NCBI GenBank assembly: GCA_029266525.1
Contig: JAQSWQ010000001.1
Location: 1 to 64,000, forward strand
Reading direction: 5' to 3'
Length of the DNA stretch: 64,000 nucleotides
DNA from: Microvirga sp.
Lineage (GTDB): Bacteria > Pseudomonadota > Alphaproteobacteria > Rhizobiales > Beijerinckiaceae
Position 1 is the first letter of the stretch; each line of letters starts with the position of its first letter. The notes under the pieces were generated by a model. That model was not told the DNA's origin, did not search any database, and saw only the letters and a program-made list of their open reading frames with translations. Position numbers and translations under genes: made by a program. Shown piece after piece: positions 35,499 through 43,944 of the stretch.

Positions 35499-35520
35499 GC
35501 TCCGGCCCTTCGGCCGGAGC
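35499..35520 (+). terminator. Hairpin between rplY and pth
   Basis: GCTCCGGCC (35499-35507), loop CTTC, GGCCGGAGC (35512-35520), then GTCTTCG. A perfect 9-bp stem with a weak T-rich tail: a partial terminator or processing site between rplY and pth. Confidence 0.55.
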
Positions 35521-35551
35521 GTCTTCGCATGAGCATCCCACGGAATCGGCC

Positions 35552-36163
35552 ATGCGCCTCTTCGTTGGCCTCGGCAATCCGGGCGCCCGCTATGCCGGGA
35601 ACCGGCACAACATCGGCTTCATGGCGGTCGAGGCGATCGCCCGCGCCCACGGCGCGCCCCACTGGCGCCGCCGTTTTTCAGGGGCCGCGACCGAGGCTGT
35701 GCTCGGCGGCCAGCGGGTGCTGCTCCTCAAGCCCGAGACCTACATGAACGATTCCGGCCGGGCGGTCGCCGAGGCGCAACGCTTCTTCAAGATCCCGCTC
35801 CCGGATATCGCTGTCTTCCACGACGAGCTCGACCTGGCGCCGGCGAAGCTGCGCGTCAAGACCGGAGGCGGGAACGCCGGGCACAACGGGCTGCGCTCGA
35901 TCACCGCCCATTGCGGCAACGACTACCGCCGCGTGCGCATCGGGATCGGACACCCGGGTGACAAGCACCTCGTGCACCCCTACGTGCTCAGCGACTTCGC
36001 CAAGAACGAGCACGCGTGGGTCGACGACCTCTGCCAGGCGATCGCCGACTACGCCCCGCTCCTCGCCCGCGGCGAGGATTCAAGCTTCCAGAACAAGATC
36101 CACCTCGCCATGGAGGCAAAGGGCTGGGGCGAGGTGAAGCGAGTGGGCGAGACCAGAGCCTAG
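35552..36163 (+). CDS. pth: Peptidyl-tRNA hydrolase
   Basis: Releases tRNA from prematurely dropped peptidyl-tRNA. 203 aa; catalytic His19 in 'GNRHNIGF' (residues 16-23) with N9 of 'LGNPGARY'. The second signature '[19 protein letters not shown]' falls near 90-108 with the catalytic aspartate, and '[11 protein letters not shown]' follows. Monodomain, normal length. Follows rplY after the hairpin; likely one transcription unit with partial termination. Confidence 0.97.
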   Translation: MRLFVGLGNPGARYAGNRHNIGFMAVEAIARAHGAPHWRRRFSGAATEAVLGGQRVLLLKPETYMNDSGRAVAEAQRFFKIPLPDIAVFHDELDLAPAKLRVKTGGGNAGHNGLRSITAHCGNDYRRVRIGIGHPGDKHLVHPYVLSDFAKNEHAWVDDLCQAIADYAPLLARGEDSSFQNKIHLAMEAKGWGEVKRVGETRA

Positions 36164-36337
36164 AGGACGACATGAACGGTCGCGCTGCAGATCGACGACG
36201 AACTGTGGGAATGGCGTCCCTCGAAAGCAATATGCACAGGCAGGCTGACGGGCGTAGTTGCTCGATGAAAGCTGAAATCTGCCGCGGCCACGCGCCTCTG
36301 CTGGTGCCGGCACCTGAATCGGAGAAGACGGACTGAC

Positions 36338-37435
36338 ATGGGGTTCAAGATGGGCATCGTCGGCTTGCCGAACGTGGGCAAGTCGACGCTCTTCAATGCT
36401 TTGACGCAGACTGCGGCGGCGCAGGCCGCGAACTATCCCTTCTGCACCATCGAGCCGAATGTCGGCGAGGTCGCGGTGCCGGATCCGCGGCTCGACGCGC
36501 TCGCCGCGATCGCGGGCTCGGCCGAGATCATCCCGACGCGGCTCACCTTCGTCGATATCGCCGGGCTCGTGCGCGGCGCCTCGAAGGGCGAGGGGCTCGG
36601 CAACCAATTCCTCGCGAACATCCGCGAGGTCGACGCCATTGCCCATGTGGTGCGCTGCTTCGAGGACCCGGACGTCACCCATGTCCAGGGCAAGATCGAC
36701 CCGGTTGCGGACATCGAGACGATCGAGACCGAGTTGATGCTCGCCGACCTCGAGGGTCTCGAGAAGCGTCTTACGGCGCTCGAGAAGAAGGCGCGCGTCG
36801 GCGACAAGGAGGCCAAGGAAAGCCTCAGCCTCGTCGAGCGCTCCCTCGCGCTCCTGCGCGAGGGACAGCCGGCCCGGCTCGTCGAGCACAAGCCCGAGGA
36901 GGAGCGGGCCTTCTGGATGCTCGGGCTCCTGACCTCGAAGCCCGTGCTCTACGTCTGCAATGTCGAGGAGGCGTCAGCGGACAAGGGCAACGCCTATTCG
37001 CAAAAGATCTTCGCGCGCGCTGCCGAGGAAGGCGCGAAGGCCGTCGTGGTCTCGGCCAAGATCGAGAGCGAGATCGCGGTGCTACCGCCGGAGGAGCAGG
37101 CGGACTACCTCGAGGCTGTCGGCCTCTCCGAGCCCGGGCTCAACCGGGTGATCCGGGCCGGCTATGACCTCCTCGGCCTTGTGACCTATTTCACGGCCGG
37201 CCCGAAAGAGGCGCGCGCCTGGACGGTCACGCAAGGAACGCGCGCGCCGCAGGCCGCCGGCGTGATCCACACCGATTTCGAGAAGGGCTTCATCCGGGCG
37301 GAGACCATCGCCTACCCGGACTACGTCACGCTCAAGGGCGAGGCCGGCGCGCGCGATGCCGGCAAGCTCAGGCTCGAAGGCAAGGAATACGTCGTGCAGG
37401 ACGGCGACGTTCTCCATTTCCGCTTCGCGACGTAA
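36338..37435 (+). CDS. ychF: Redox-regulated ATPase YchF (Obg-like)
   Basis: A 365-aa P-loop protein of the OLA1/YchF group that binds ATP rather than GTP and associates with ribosomes. G1 loop 'GLPNVGKS' at residues 9-16, G2/G3 region 'PNVGEVAVPDPRL' and 'DIAGLVRGASKGEGLGNQF', and a C-terminal TGS domain ending 'YVVQDGDVLHFRF'. The gene pair pth-ychF is common. The 174-bp gap before it contains only a short unconvincing open frame. Confidence 0.97.
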   Translation: MGFKMGIVGLPNVGKSTLFNALTQTAAAQAANYPFCTIEPNVGEVAVPDPRLDALAAIAGSAEIIPTRLTFVDIAGLVRGASKGEGLGNQFLANIREVDAIAHVVRCFEDPDVTHVQGKIDPVADIETIETELMLADLEGLEKRLTALEKKARVGDKEAKESLSLVERSLALLREGQPARLVEHKPEEERAFWMLGLLTSKPVLYVCNVEEASADKGNAYSQKIFARAAEEGAKAVVVSAKIESEIAVLPPEEQADYLEAVGLSEPGLNRVIRAGYDLLGLVTYFTAGPKEARAWTVTQGTRAPQAAGVIHTDFEKGFIRAETIAYPDYVTLKGEAGARDAGKLRLEGKEYVVQDGDVLHFRFAT

Positions 37436-37523
37436 CCCGCCGCCCTCGCGAAGAAACATTCACGCAATGTCAGCGAAATACGAGACCGGTAGGGTGCCGA
37501 CCCATGTCCGTCCGGCCGCTTTC

Positions 37524-38096
37524 ATGACCTTCGCTTTCGTGCGCTGCCTCGCGGCAGGCGGCCTCGCGGCCCTTGCGGCCTGCTTCGCAGCCGGGCCGGC
37601 CTCCGCCGTCGTCGAGAAGGTCATGACGATGTGCGGCGGGCAGCTCTGCCCGTTCTTCCGGCCTTCCTTTGCGGTGCCGGAGGGCTGGTGGGAGGACCAC
37701 AAGACCGGCATGCGGCTCGGCGTGCGCCTCTTCGTCCCAACTGGCGAAACCTTCGACTCCGCGCCGGCGATCATCTACGCGCTTGCGCGGCTCGGCCAGG
37801 AAGGCGAGGACGTCGTGGCCGCGGTCGCGAGCCATCACGAGACTTGGCGACGCAAGGTGCCGGAGGTCGCGATCACCCGCCTCGACGACGTTCGCCGGAA
37901 CGATGGCGCCGCCTTCCAGCTCCACCACTTCGTTTCGCCAAACCTCGCCACGCAGCCGTATGAGCGGGTTGCGACGGGAATCGACGGCGACGCGCAGGGC
38001 AGCCCCTTCGTGATCCGGCTCGTCCTGACGGCGAAGACCGAGGCGGCGCTAAAGCAGGCCGAAGATGCATTCGTCACGCTCTTGAAGCGGTATTGA
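37524..38096 (+). CDS. Hypothetical exported protein
   Basis: 190 aa from the ATG at 37524, which begins a good signal peptide (MTFAFVRCLAAGGLAALAAC, cleavage near AGPASA). The ATG at 37467 would add 19 polar residues in front. The mature part has two closely spaced cysteines, 'MCGGQLCPFFRP', followed by 'FAVPEGWWEDHKTG' and 'LRLVLTAKTEAALKQAEDAF'-like helical ending. No domain recognised. Periplasmic by inference. Placed between ychF and the convergent Liv operon. Confidence 0.75.
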   Translation: MTFAFVRCLAAGGLAALAACFAAGPASAVVEKVMTMCGGQLCPFFRPSFAVPEGWWEDHKTGMRLGVRLFVPTGETFDSAPAIIYALARLGQEGEDVVAAVASHHETWRRKVPEVAITRLDDVRRNDGAAFQLHHFVSPNLATQPYERVATGIDGDAQGSPFVIRLVLTAKTEAALKQAEDAFVTLLKRY

Positions 38097-38136
38097 CACC
38101 GCCATGAACGCTCCTGAGCGCATGGAGCCGGCCTAG

Positions 38137-39186
38137 CTATCCGGTTCGAGCAACTGCCGCGGTATCCGCGATCCGCTTACGCCTCCCCCGCCACTCCATC
38201 AACGTGCCCAGGATGCCCTTCGGCATATAGATGATGAACAGCACCAGCAGCAGGCCATAGACGGCCGTGTCGAGGGCAAGCGCGGCGGAGCCGAGCCAAT
38301 CGCGCAAGGTCGCCGACCCCTGCATGCCGACGCGCAGCGTCTCGGAGAGGAGCTGCGTGAAGACCGCGCCGACCGTCGGGCCGAGCGGCACCCATAGACC
38401 GCCTGCGATCACGGCGAAGACGATGTTGAGCGACACGCCGAGGCCGGCGATAGTGTCCGGGCCGATATACATCTGGTACTGGCCGTAGATCGCGCCGCCG
38501 AGGGCGCACATGGCGGCCGAGAGGCCGGTGATCTTGAGCTTCTCGCGCGTCACGTCGATGCCGACGGAAGCCGCGGCGTCCTCGTCCTGGTTCGCGGCAT
38601 CGAGCGCGTAACGATCCATGCTGCGGTCGACCTTGAGCCACATCCAGATGCCGAAGGCCCAGAGCGCGAGCGCGACGTAATAGGACAGCACGCGGTCGGG
38701 CTCGAATTGCATGGCGTAGAGCGAGACGCCGTCGCCGTAGCGGCGCGGCTGCGTGCCGAGCGAGCCGCCGGTGTAGTCGCGAAGCCCTACGATGCACAGG
38801 CGCACAAATTCGGTGAGCGCGAGCGTCATGAGGGCGAAGTAGTGGCCGGTGATGCGCAGGCGAAAGCAGGGGTAGCCGACGAGGAGCGCGACGATCACGC
38901 TCAGCACCACGCCGACCGGGATGCCGAGCCACGGCGTGAGCCCGGCGAAGTTCCAGAGCAGCACCGTGGTGTAGGCGCCGATGCCGGTGAAGGCGCCATG
39001 GCCGAGCGAGGTCAGGCCGAAGCGGCCCATCAGGGACCAACCGGTGTAGATGAACGACCAGAGCAGAATCTGGATCAGGAGATGCAGGTAATACTTCTCC
39101 GAGGCCGCGAAGAAGAAGCGCACCGCAAACGGCAGGAGAAGCAGCGCCACGATCCCGATGATGGCGGCGGGGGAGAAGCGGATCAT
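38137..39186 (-). CDS. Branched-chain-type ABC transporter permease (LivM-like), cluster 1
   Basis: 349 aa, about nine helices. Family landmarks are 'FGLTSLGHGAFTGIGAYTT', 'YPCFRLRITGHYFALMTLA' and the C-terminal 'DTAVYGLLLVLFIIYMPKG'. ATG 39186 overlaps the livH-like stop by four bases; the open frame to 40062 reads across livH and is not real. The last gene of the minus-strand operon livJ-livG-livF-livH-livM. HAAT-family importers carry branched amino acids, urea, amides or aromatic acids. Confidence 0.93.
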   Translation of the reverse strand: MIRFSPAAIIGIVALLLLPFAVRFFFAASEKYYLHLLIQILLWSFIYTGWSLMGRFGLTSLGHGAFTGIGAYTTVLLWNFAGLTPWLGIPVGVVLSVIVALLVGYPCFRLRITGHYFALMTLALTEFVRLCIVGLRDYTGGSLGTQPRRYGDGVSLYAMQFEPDRVLSYYVALALWAFGIWMWLKVDRSMDRYALDAANQDEDAAASVGIDVTREKLKITGLSAAMCALGGAIYGQYQMYIGPDTIAGLGVSLNIVFAVIAGGLWVPLGPTVGAVFTQLLSETLRVGMQGSATLRDWLGSAALALDTAVYGLLLVLFIIYMPKGILGTLMEWRGRRKRIADTAAVARTG

Positions 39187-40052
39187 GACTTCGCCGCGAA
39201 CAGGCCCTGCGGCCTGATGAAGATCGCCACCATGAAGAACAGGAAGGCGATGGCGTAGCCCCATTCGGTCGCAAAGCACGAGCCGCCGACCGCGATGAAC
39301 TGGGCGATGATGAAGGCGGCGACGAAGCCGCCGATCATGTTGCCGAGGCCGCCGAGCACGCAGATCATGAAGATCAGCGGCCCGAACTGCAGCCCGATCT
39401 GCGGGTAGATGTCGTATTGCAGCACCATCAGGGCCGCCGCGAGACCGGCGAGACCGCCGCCGATCGCCGAGGTCACGAGATAGACCTTGCGCTGATCGAC
39501 GCCCATCAGCGGCATGATCTGGCGATCCTGCGCGATCGCGCGGATCGCCGTTCCCATGTAGGTGCGCGTGAGGAACAGCCAGAGCGCCAGCATCCCGCCG
39601 AGCGCCACCGCGAAGGTGAGGAGGCGCGACCAGGCGAAGGACATATCCATGAGGTTCACGGAGCCGAGGCGGATGCCGATGTTCCGGAACTCGATGCCGA
39701 AGGCCATGGTCGCGGCGGCCTGCAGGAAGAACAGCACGCCGCCGGTGACGAGGAGCTGGTTGATTGGCGCCGAATCGAGCACCGGCCGGATCACCAGGAC
39801 GTGCAGCAGCGCGCCCGCCAGCGCGACGAGAAGGATGCCGAGAAGCGCGGCAAGCAGGAACGGCGCGCCGCCCTTGTGGGCGTAGTGGATGCCGTACATG
39901 CCGACCATGACGAGCTCGGCATAGCAGATCCAGACCACGTCGATGACGCCGAAGACGAGATTGAGTCCGAGCGCAAGAAGCGCGAGCAGCCCCGCGAGCA
40001 GCAGGCCGTTCAGGACCGCCTCGAGGAAGAAGATGTCGAGATGGCAGTCCAT
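39183..40052 (-). CDS. Branched-chain-type ABC transporter permease (LivH-like), cluster 1
   Basis: 289 aa. 'AVLNGLLLAGLLALLALGLN' and 'FGVIDVVWICYAELVMVG' at the N-terminus and 'RAIAQDRQIMPLMGVDQRK' in the cytoplasmic loop identify LivH. The C-terminus 'FFMVAIFIRPQGLFAAKS' is standard. Channel partner of the LivM-like protein, with which it overlaps by four bases. Confidence 0.93.
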   Translation of the reverse strand: MDCHLDIFFLEAVLNGLLLAGLLALLALGLNLVFGVIDVVWICYAELVMVGMYGIHYAHKGGAPFLLAALLGILLVALAGALLHVLVIRPVLDSAPINQLLVTGGVLFFLQAAATMAFGIEFRNIGIRLGSVNLMDMSFAWSRLLTFAVALGGMLALWLFLTRTYMGTAIRAIAQDRQIMPLMGVDQRKVYLVTSAIGGGLAGLAAALMVLQYDIYPQIGLQFGPLIFMICVLGGLGNMIGGFVAAFIIAQFIAVGGSCFATEWGYAIAFLFFMVAIFIRPQGLFAAKS

Positions 40053-40058
40053 TTGGCG

Positions 40059-40763
40059 TCATATTCCCATGTAGGCGCGGCGGACCTCGTCGCTGGCGAG
40101 GAGCTCGGCTGCGGAGCCGCTCGCCTTGATGCGCCCGACCTCGAGGAGGTAGGCGCGGTCGGCGACCTTCAGCACCTGCGCCACGTTCTGCTCGACGATA
40201 AGCACCGTATAGCCCTCGGACCGGATGCGGCGCACGAGCTCGAAGACCTGGGCCACCACGACCGGCGCGAGGCCCATCGAGGGCTCATCGAGGAGCACGA
40301 GCTTCGGCCCGCTCATCAGGGCGCGGCCGATCGCGCACATCTGCTGCTCGCCGCCCGACATCGTGCCGGCGAGCTGGTGACGGCGCTCCTTCAGACGCGG
40401 GAACAGGCCGTAGACGTAGTCGAGCCGCTCGGCGAAGCGCTTGCGCGCGGCGGGCACGAAAGCGCCCATCTTGAGGTTTGCCTCGACCGAGAGGCGCGGG
40501 AACAGGCGACGGCTCTCGGGCACATGAGCGATGCCGGTCTCGAGAATGCGGTGCGGAGCGATGACGCGCAACGACACGCCCTCCATGGTCATCTCGCCAC
40601 GCATTGCGGGAAGGAGGCCGGAGATGACGCGGAGCAGCGTGGTCTTGCCGGCGCCGTTCGCGCCAAGGACGGCGACCGCCTCCCCGGCGTTCACGCTCAT
40701 CGAGACGCCGAACAGGGCCTGGAAGCCGCCATAGCCCGCGTCGATGTTGGCGAGCGCGAGCAT
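40059..40763 (-). CDS. Branched-chain-type ABC transporter ATPase (LivF-like), cluster 1
   Basis: 234 aa. Walker A 'GANGAGKTT' near residues 34-42, signature 'MSGGEQQMCAIGRALM', Walker B 'LVLLDEPSMGLAP', H-loop region 'VLIVEQNVAQVL'. A canonical LivF. Six bases separate it from livH. Upstream lies a 157-bp gap carrying a palindromic repeat. Confidence 0.94.
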   Translation of the reverse strand: MLALANIDAGYGGFQALFGVSMSVNAGEAVAVLGANGAGKTTLLRVISGLLPAMRGEMTMEGVSLRVIAPHRILETGIAHVPESRRLFPRLSVEANLKMGAFVPAARKRFAERLDYVYGLFPRLKERRHQLAGTMSGGEQQMCAIGRALMSGPKLVLLDEPSMGLAPVVVAQVFELVRRIRSEGYTVLIVEQNVAQVLKVADRAYLLEVGRIKASGSAAELLASDEVRRAYMGI

Positions 40764-40855
40764 CAGGCTACGTCGACCGTGTGCGTGCTTCGACGATCGC
40801 CTTCGGCGAGCACCTCAGCATAAGGAGGTTTGTGTGCGCCATGCACAACTGCCTT

Positions 40856-40898
40856 CATCCTGAGGTGCGAGGCCCGTAGGGCCGAGCCTCGGCGGATG
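40856..40898. repeat. Dispersed CATCCTGAGG...GGATG palindrome
   Basis: CATCC (40856) and GGATG (ending 40898) are inverted ends; inside, GAGG/CCTC and GGCC/GGCC form the stem around CGTA. It is a known style of Bradyrhizobium-group intergenic repeat. It lies between livG and livF of cluster 1. Confidence 0.7.
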
Positions 40899-40920
40899 CA
40901 CCACGCCTCCGACGCGACGA

Positions 40921-41655
40921 TCACGCCACCGCCTCCGGGCCGAGATAGACCTCGATCACCTGGCGGTCGGCCTGGGCGTCGCGGGGCTTGCCCTGCAAGA
41001 TGACCTCGCCGTGGTCGAGCACCACCACGCGGTCGACGACGCGCATCAGCACGCCCATGATGTGCTCGACCCAGACGATGGTGATCCCCTTCTCCTGGCG
41101 GATGCGGCGCAGCATCTCGGCCGCCTGCTCCATCTCGGCATGGTCGAGGCCGTTGAGGCTCTCGTCGGCGAGAAGCAGCCGCGGCTGCGTCGCGAGCGCC
41201 CGGGCGAGCTCGAGCTTCTTCAGCGCCGCCGCGCCGAGCCCGTCGGTGCCGCCAAGCGCATCGGTCGGCAGGCCGACCATGCCGAGCGCCTCCTCGGCAA
41301 GGCGCCAGCAATCGCTGCGCGAGACGTTTCCCGCCTGGCCGAAGAAGGCCGACAACGCGACGTTCTCGAGGAGCGAGAGATTGCGGAAGGGGCGCGGGAT
41401 CTGGAAGGTTCGCCCGATGCCCTTGTGACAGATGCGGTTCGGCGAAAGGCTCGCGATCTCCTCGCCCTCGAAGACGATGCTTCCGGCCGTGGGCGGGTAG
41501 AGGCCGGCGATGCAGTTGAAGATCGTGCTCTTGCCGGAACCGTTCGGACCGATGAGGCCGAGGATCTCGCCCTCCTCGACCGCGAAGGAGACCTCCTTGA
41601 CGGCCGTGAAGCCGCCGAACCTCTTCGTGAGGCCGGATACGCCGAGCATCGCCAC
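40921..41655 (-). CDS. Branched-chain-type ABC transporter ATPase (LivG-like), cluster 1, unusual signature
   Basis: 244 aa with normal Walker A 'GPNGSGKST' near residues 37-45. The helical-domain signature is atypical: where LSGG-type residues are expected the sequence is 'LGAAALKKLELARALATQ'. Walker B is followed by 'ADESLNGLDHAEM' rather than DEP. The Walker B glutamate and H-loop ('VWVEHIMGVLM') remain, so activity is plausible. LivG proteins often have diverged signatures, so this is noteworthy rather than disabling. Works with the LivF-like ATPase. Confidence 0.9.
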   Translation of the reverse strand: MAMLGVSGLTKRFGGFTAVKEVSFAVEEGEILGLIGPNGSGKSTIFNCIAGLYPPTAGSIVFEGEEIASLSPNRICHKGIGRTFQIPRPFRNLSLLENVALSAFFGQAGNVSRSDCWRLAEEALGMVGLPTDALGGTDGLGAAALKKLELARALATQPRLLLADESLNGLDHAEMEQAAEMLRRIRQEKGITIVWVEHIMGVLMRVVDRVVVLDHGEVILQGKPRDAQADRQVIEVYLGPEAVA

Positions 41656-41692
41656 CGGCTTCTCCCCGCGTATCCGCCCTCCCGATCAGGCG

Positions 41693-42979
41693 TCAGCGCG
41701 CGTAGGCATGGCCCTTGGGCAGGGGTAGCACCGCGTCGATCGTCTTGATCGAGGCCGGCCACGCGACCTTGGTCTCGCCGTTCACGTACTGCATCACCAC
41801 GGGCGAGGAGCGCTCGTTCTGTCCGGCCATCTTGTGGCCGGGCGGGAAGAACTTGACGCCATAGCCCTGGATCGTGCCGCCCTCCGGAATGTCAGTCTCG
41901 AGCGCCGCCTTCTTCAGCGCCTCGGGATCGAAGCCGCCGTGCTTCTTGATCGCGCGCGGCAGCACGTCGGTGAGGAAGATCCAGGCCTGGTTGAAGCCCA
42001 TCGAGACGTGCGGCGGTACTTCCTGCCCGCCGGTCTCGGCCTTGTAGCGCTTGACCATCTCGGCGGTGATCTCGCCGAGACCGGGCTTCAACGACTTCGG
42101 ATCGAGGAGCTGCGCCGCGACCGGGTCGACGTTGTAGACGTAATTCACGTCGTCCTTGAAGGTCTCGATCAGCTTGTCGATCTGGCCGTAGCCGGCGCCG
42201 TGGCCGATCAGCGCCGCCCATTTCAGGCCCGCCTCCTTCGATTGGCGCAGGAACAGCGTGATGTCCGGGTTGTAGCCGGTGTGCAGGATCACGTCCGCTT
42301 GCGCACGCCGCAGCTTGGTCACCAGCGACGAGAGATCGGTCGAGGTCGCGGCGTAGCCCTCCTTGTGCACGATCTGCAGGCCGAGTTCCTTGCAGGTCGC
42401 CTCGTTGCCCATGGCGACGCCAGCGCCATAGGGCCCGTCCTCATGGATGATTGCGACCTTGACGTCCTTGATCTCCTTGCCGAGCTTCGATTTCGCGTTC
42501 TCCGCGACGAACTTGCAGGATGCCTCGCCGAACTGGTCCGAATGGACCTGCGGGCGGAACACGTATTGCAGGTTCTTGTCCTTGAACACCGCGGAGGCGA
42601 CGCAGACATTCGCCCACATGAACTTCTTCGCGGCGTCGACCTTCGCGGCCATCGGCACGCAATGGGCGCTCGAGAACACGCCCATCAGGAGGTCGACCTT
42701 GGTGTCGTTGAGGAGACGCTCGGCCTCGTTGATCGCGACGTCGGTCTTGGATTGGGCGTCGGCGTAGGTCGGGATGATCTTGTGGCCCTCGACGCCGCCT
42801 TTCTCGTTGATCATGTCGATCGCATTCTTGGTGCCGATTGCGGCTGCCTTCGAGCCGCCGCCCGCGAAAGCGCCCGTATAGTCGTAGATGACGCCGATCT
42901 TCACGTCCGCCTGCGCGGCGGCCGCGGAAAGAGCGACGGCGAACGCGGACAGCGCTGCCCGGCCAAGGTGGTGCCTCAT
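41693..42979 (-). CDS. Branched-chain-type ABC transporter substrate-binding protein (LivJ-like), cluster 1
   Basis: 428-aa periplasmic type-I binding protein with a Sec signal (about 1-22, 'AVALSAAAAQAD') and 'KIGVIYDYTGAFAGGG' at the start of the mature protein. ATG 42979 has GGGAGG eight bases upstream and is preferred to the open frame to 43099. First gene of the minus-strand importer and divergent from a CnbZ-like deaminase gene, which hints at a nitrogenous or aromatic acid ligand. Ligand not predictable from sequence. Confidence 0.92.
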   Translation of the reverse strand: MRHHLGRAALSAFAVALSAAAAQADVKIGVIYDYTGAFAGGGSKAAAIGTKNAIDMINEKGGVEGHKIIPTYADAQSKTDVAINEAERLLNDTKVDLLMGVFSSAHCVPMAAKVDAAKKFMWANVCVASAVFKDKNLQYVFRPQVHSDQFGEASCKFVAENAKSKLGKEIKDVKVAIIHEDGPYGAGVAMGNEATCKELGLQIVHKEGYAATSTDLSSLVTKLRRAQADVILHTGYNPDITLFLRQSKEAGLKWAALIGHGAGYGQIDKLIETFKDDVNYVYNVDPVAAQLLDPKSLKPGLGEITAEMVKRYKAETGGQEVPPHVSMGFNQAWIFLTDVLPRAIKKHGGFDPEALKKAALETDIPEGGTIQGYGVKFFPPGHKMAGQNERSSPVVMQYVNGETKVAWPASIKTIDAVLPLPKGHAYAR

Positions 42980-43027
42980 GAGTTCCTCCCGAAAGCGCGC
43001 GTCGGCGCATTGTTTTTCTTCAGGCCG

Positions 43028-43057
43028 AGTGTGCGAAGCGCGACAAAGGCTTGTCAA
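43028..43057 (-). promoter_or_regulatory. Candidate promoter for Liv cluster 1
   Basis: On the minus strand, a perfect TTGACA (43057-43052) followed after 17-18 bases by GCACAC/CACACT, a poor -10. About 50 bases before the livJ-like ATG. Confidence 0.3.
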
Positions 43058-43098
43058 TGGGCTGTACTCCGGGCGTTCGATTCCTGGGCGAGGCGACA

Positions 43099-43851
43099 AT
43101 GGCTACGACGGAGTTCGCAGCGGGCGGTTACCGCTATATCCCGGCGGTGTTCCAATATTCGGGAGGCGTCGCCGCAATGCCCGGCCACGCGATCAGGCGC
43201 GTGCGCTTCCGCAAGCCGGTGCCGCTCAAGGAGGGCTTCGCGCGAATCGAGGGGCTCATCAGCCAGGCCGGGCGGCCGCTCACGTCCTTCTGCGCCTGCG
43301 AGCTGCGCTCGCCTGCCCCTTTCACGGACGCGGGCTTTCGCGCCTTCAACGAGATCTATGTGGTGACCCTCGAGCGCTGGGGCATCTACCGGGAGGGCGA
43401 CAACCCAGTCGCGCGCAGCAACGTCTGCCCCGAGATCGAGCCGCCGCCGGAACCGTCCTTCCACGCCTTCTCCTTTACGGTCGCGGAGGAGAACGCGGCG
43501 CCGAGCTTCGTGATCGCCGGCAGCGGCGAGGCGCGGGAGGGCGCGGGCGACTATGCCGCGCGTACGGTCCGGCATGGGGAGACGACTGCGGACGCCTTGC
43601 GGGAGAAGGCGCGCTTCGTGCTCGGCGAGATGGAGCGGCGCATGGCGCTCCTCGGATTTTCTTGGAGCGACACCACAGCATCGCAGGTCTACACCGTGCA
43701 CGATCTGCACCCCTTCCTTGGCAAGGAGATCGTCCGGCGCGGGGCCGCCGCCCACGGCCTGACCTGGCATTTTTGCCGCCCGCCGGTGCGCGGGCTCGAA
43801 TACGAGATGGACTGCCGCGGGGTCTCTGTCGAAACCACGGCCGGAAGCTAG
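43099..43851 (+). CDS. RidA-like deaminase of the CnbZ (2-amino-5-chloromuconate deaminase) family
   Basis: 250 aa. The long RidA-superfamily architecture of CnbZ, which removes ammonia from 2-aminomuconate-type products of aminophenol ring cleavage. Visible stretches are 'GGYRYIPAVFQYSGGVAAMP', 'IEGLISQAGRPLTSFCACEL', 'FNEIYVVTLERWGIY' and 'QVYTVHDLHPFL'. ATG 43099 is chosen for likeness to family starts. Assignment is at family level; the substrate may differ. It faces the cluster-1 livJ gene across 119 bp and is followed by an operator-like region and a beta-hydroxyacid dehydrogenase. No ring-cleavage dioxygenase adjoins it. Confidence 0.75.
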   Translation: MATTEFAAGGYRYIPAVFQYSGGVAAMPGHAIRRVRFRKPVPLKEGFARIEGLISQAGRPLTSFCACELRSPAPFTDAGFRAFNEIYVVTLERWGIYREGDNPVARSNVCPEIEPPPEPSFHAFSFTVAEENAAPSFVIAGSGEAREGAGDYAARTVRHGETTADALREKARFVLGEMERRMALLGFSWSDTTASQVYTVHDLHPFLGKEIVRRGAAAHGLTWHFCRPPVRGLEYEMDCRGVSVETTAGS

Positions 43852-43858
43852 AATCGCT

Positions 43859-43916
43859 TTGACAGCCGCCTTGGAACAGCTATTCTAAAAGTGACAGAAA
43901 TAGAATAAACGTTCTA
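43859..43916 (+). promoter_or_regulatory. Promoter overlapped by inverted-repeat operator
   Basis: TTGACA (43859-43864), 16-bp spacer, TATTCT (43881-43886). The -10 is part of an inverted repeat TATTCTA (43881-43887) / TAGAATA (43901-43907). A second dyad TAGAA (43901-43905) / TTCTA (43912-43916) shares the middle arm. The patch is strikingly AT-rich for this DNA and ends 28 bases before the ATG of the dehydrogenase gene. A repressor bound here would block the -10. Confidence 0.65.
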
Positions 43917-43944
43917 CTGCGGAACGGACAAGGGAGTGACCGGA

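Noticed and set aside
36172-36336. Open frame of 54 codons between pth and ychF
   Set aside because: No clear ribosome site, mixed composition and no recognisable features; likely untranslated leader.
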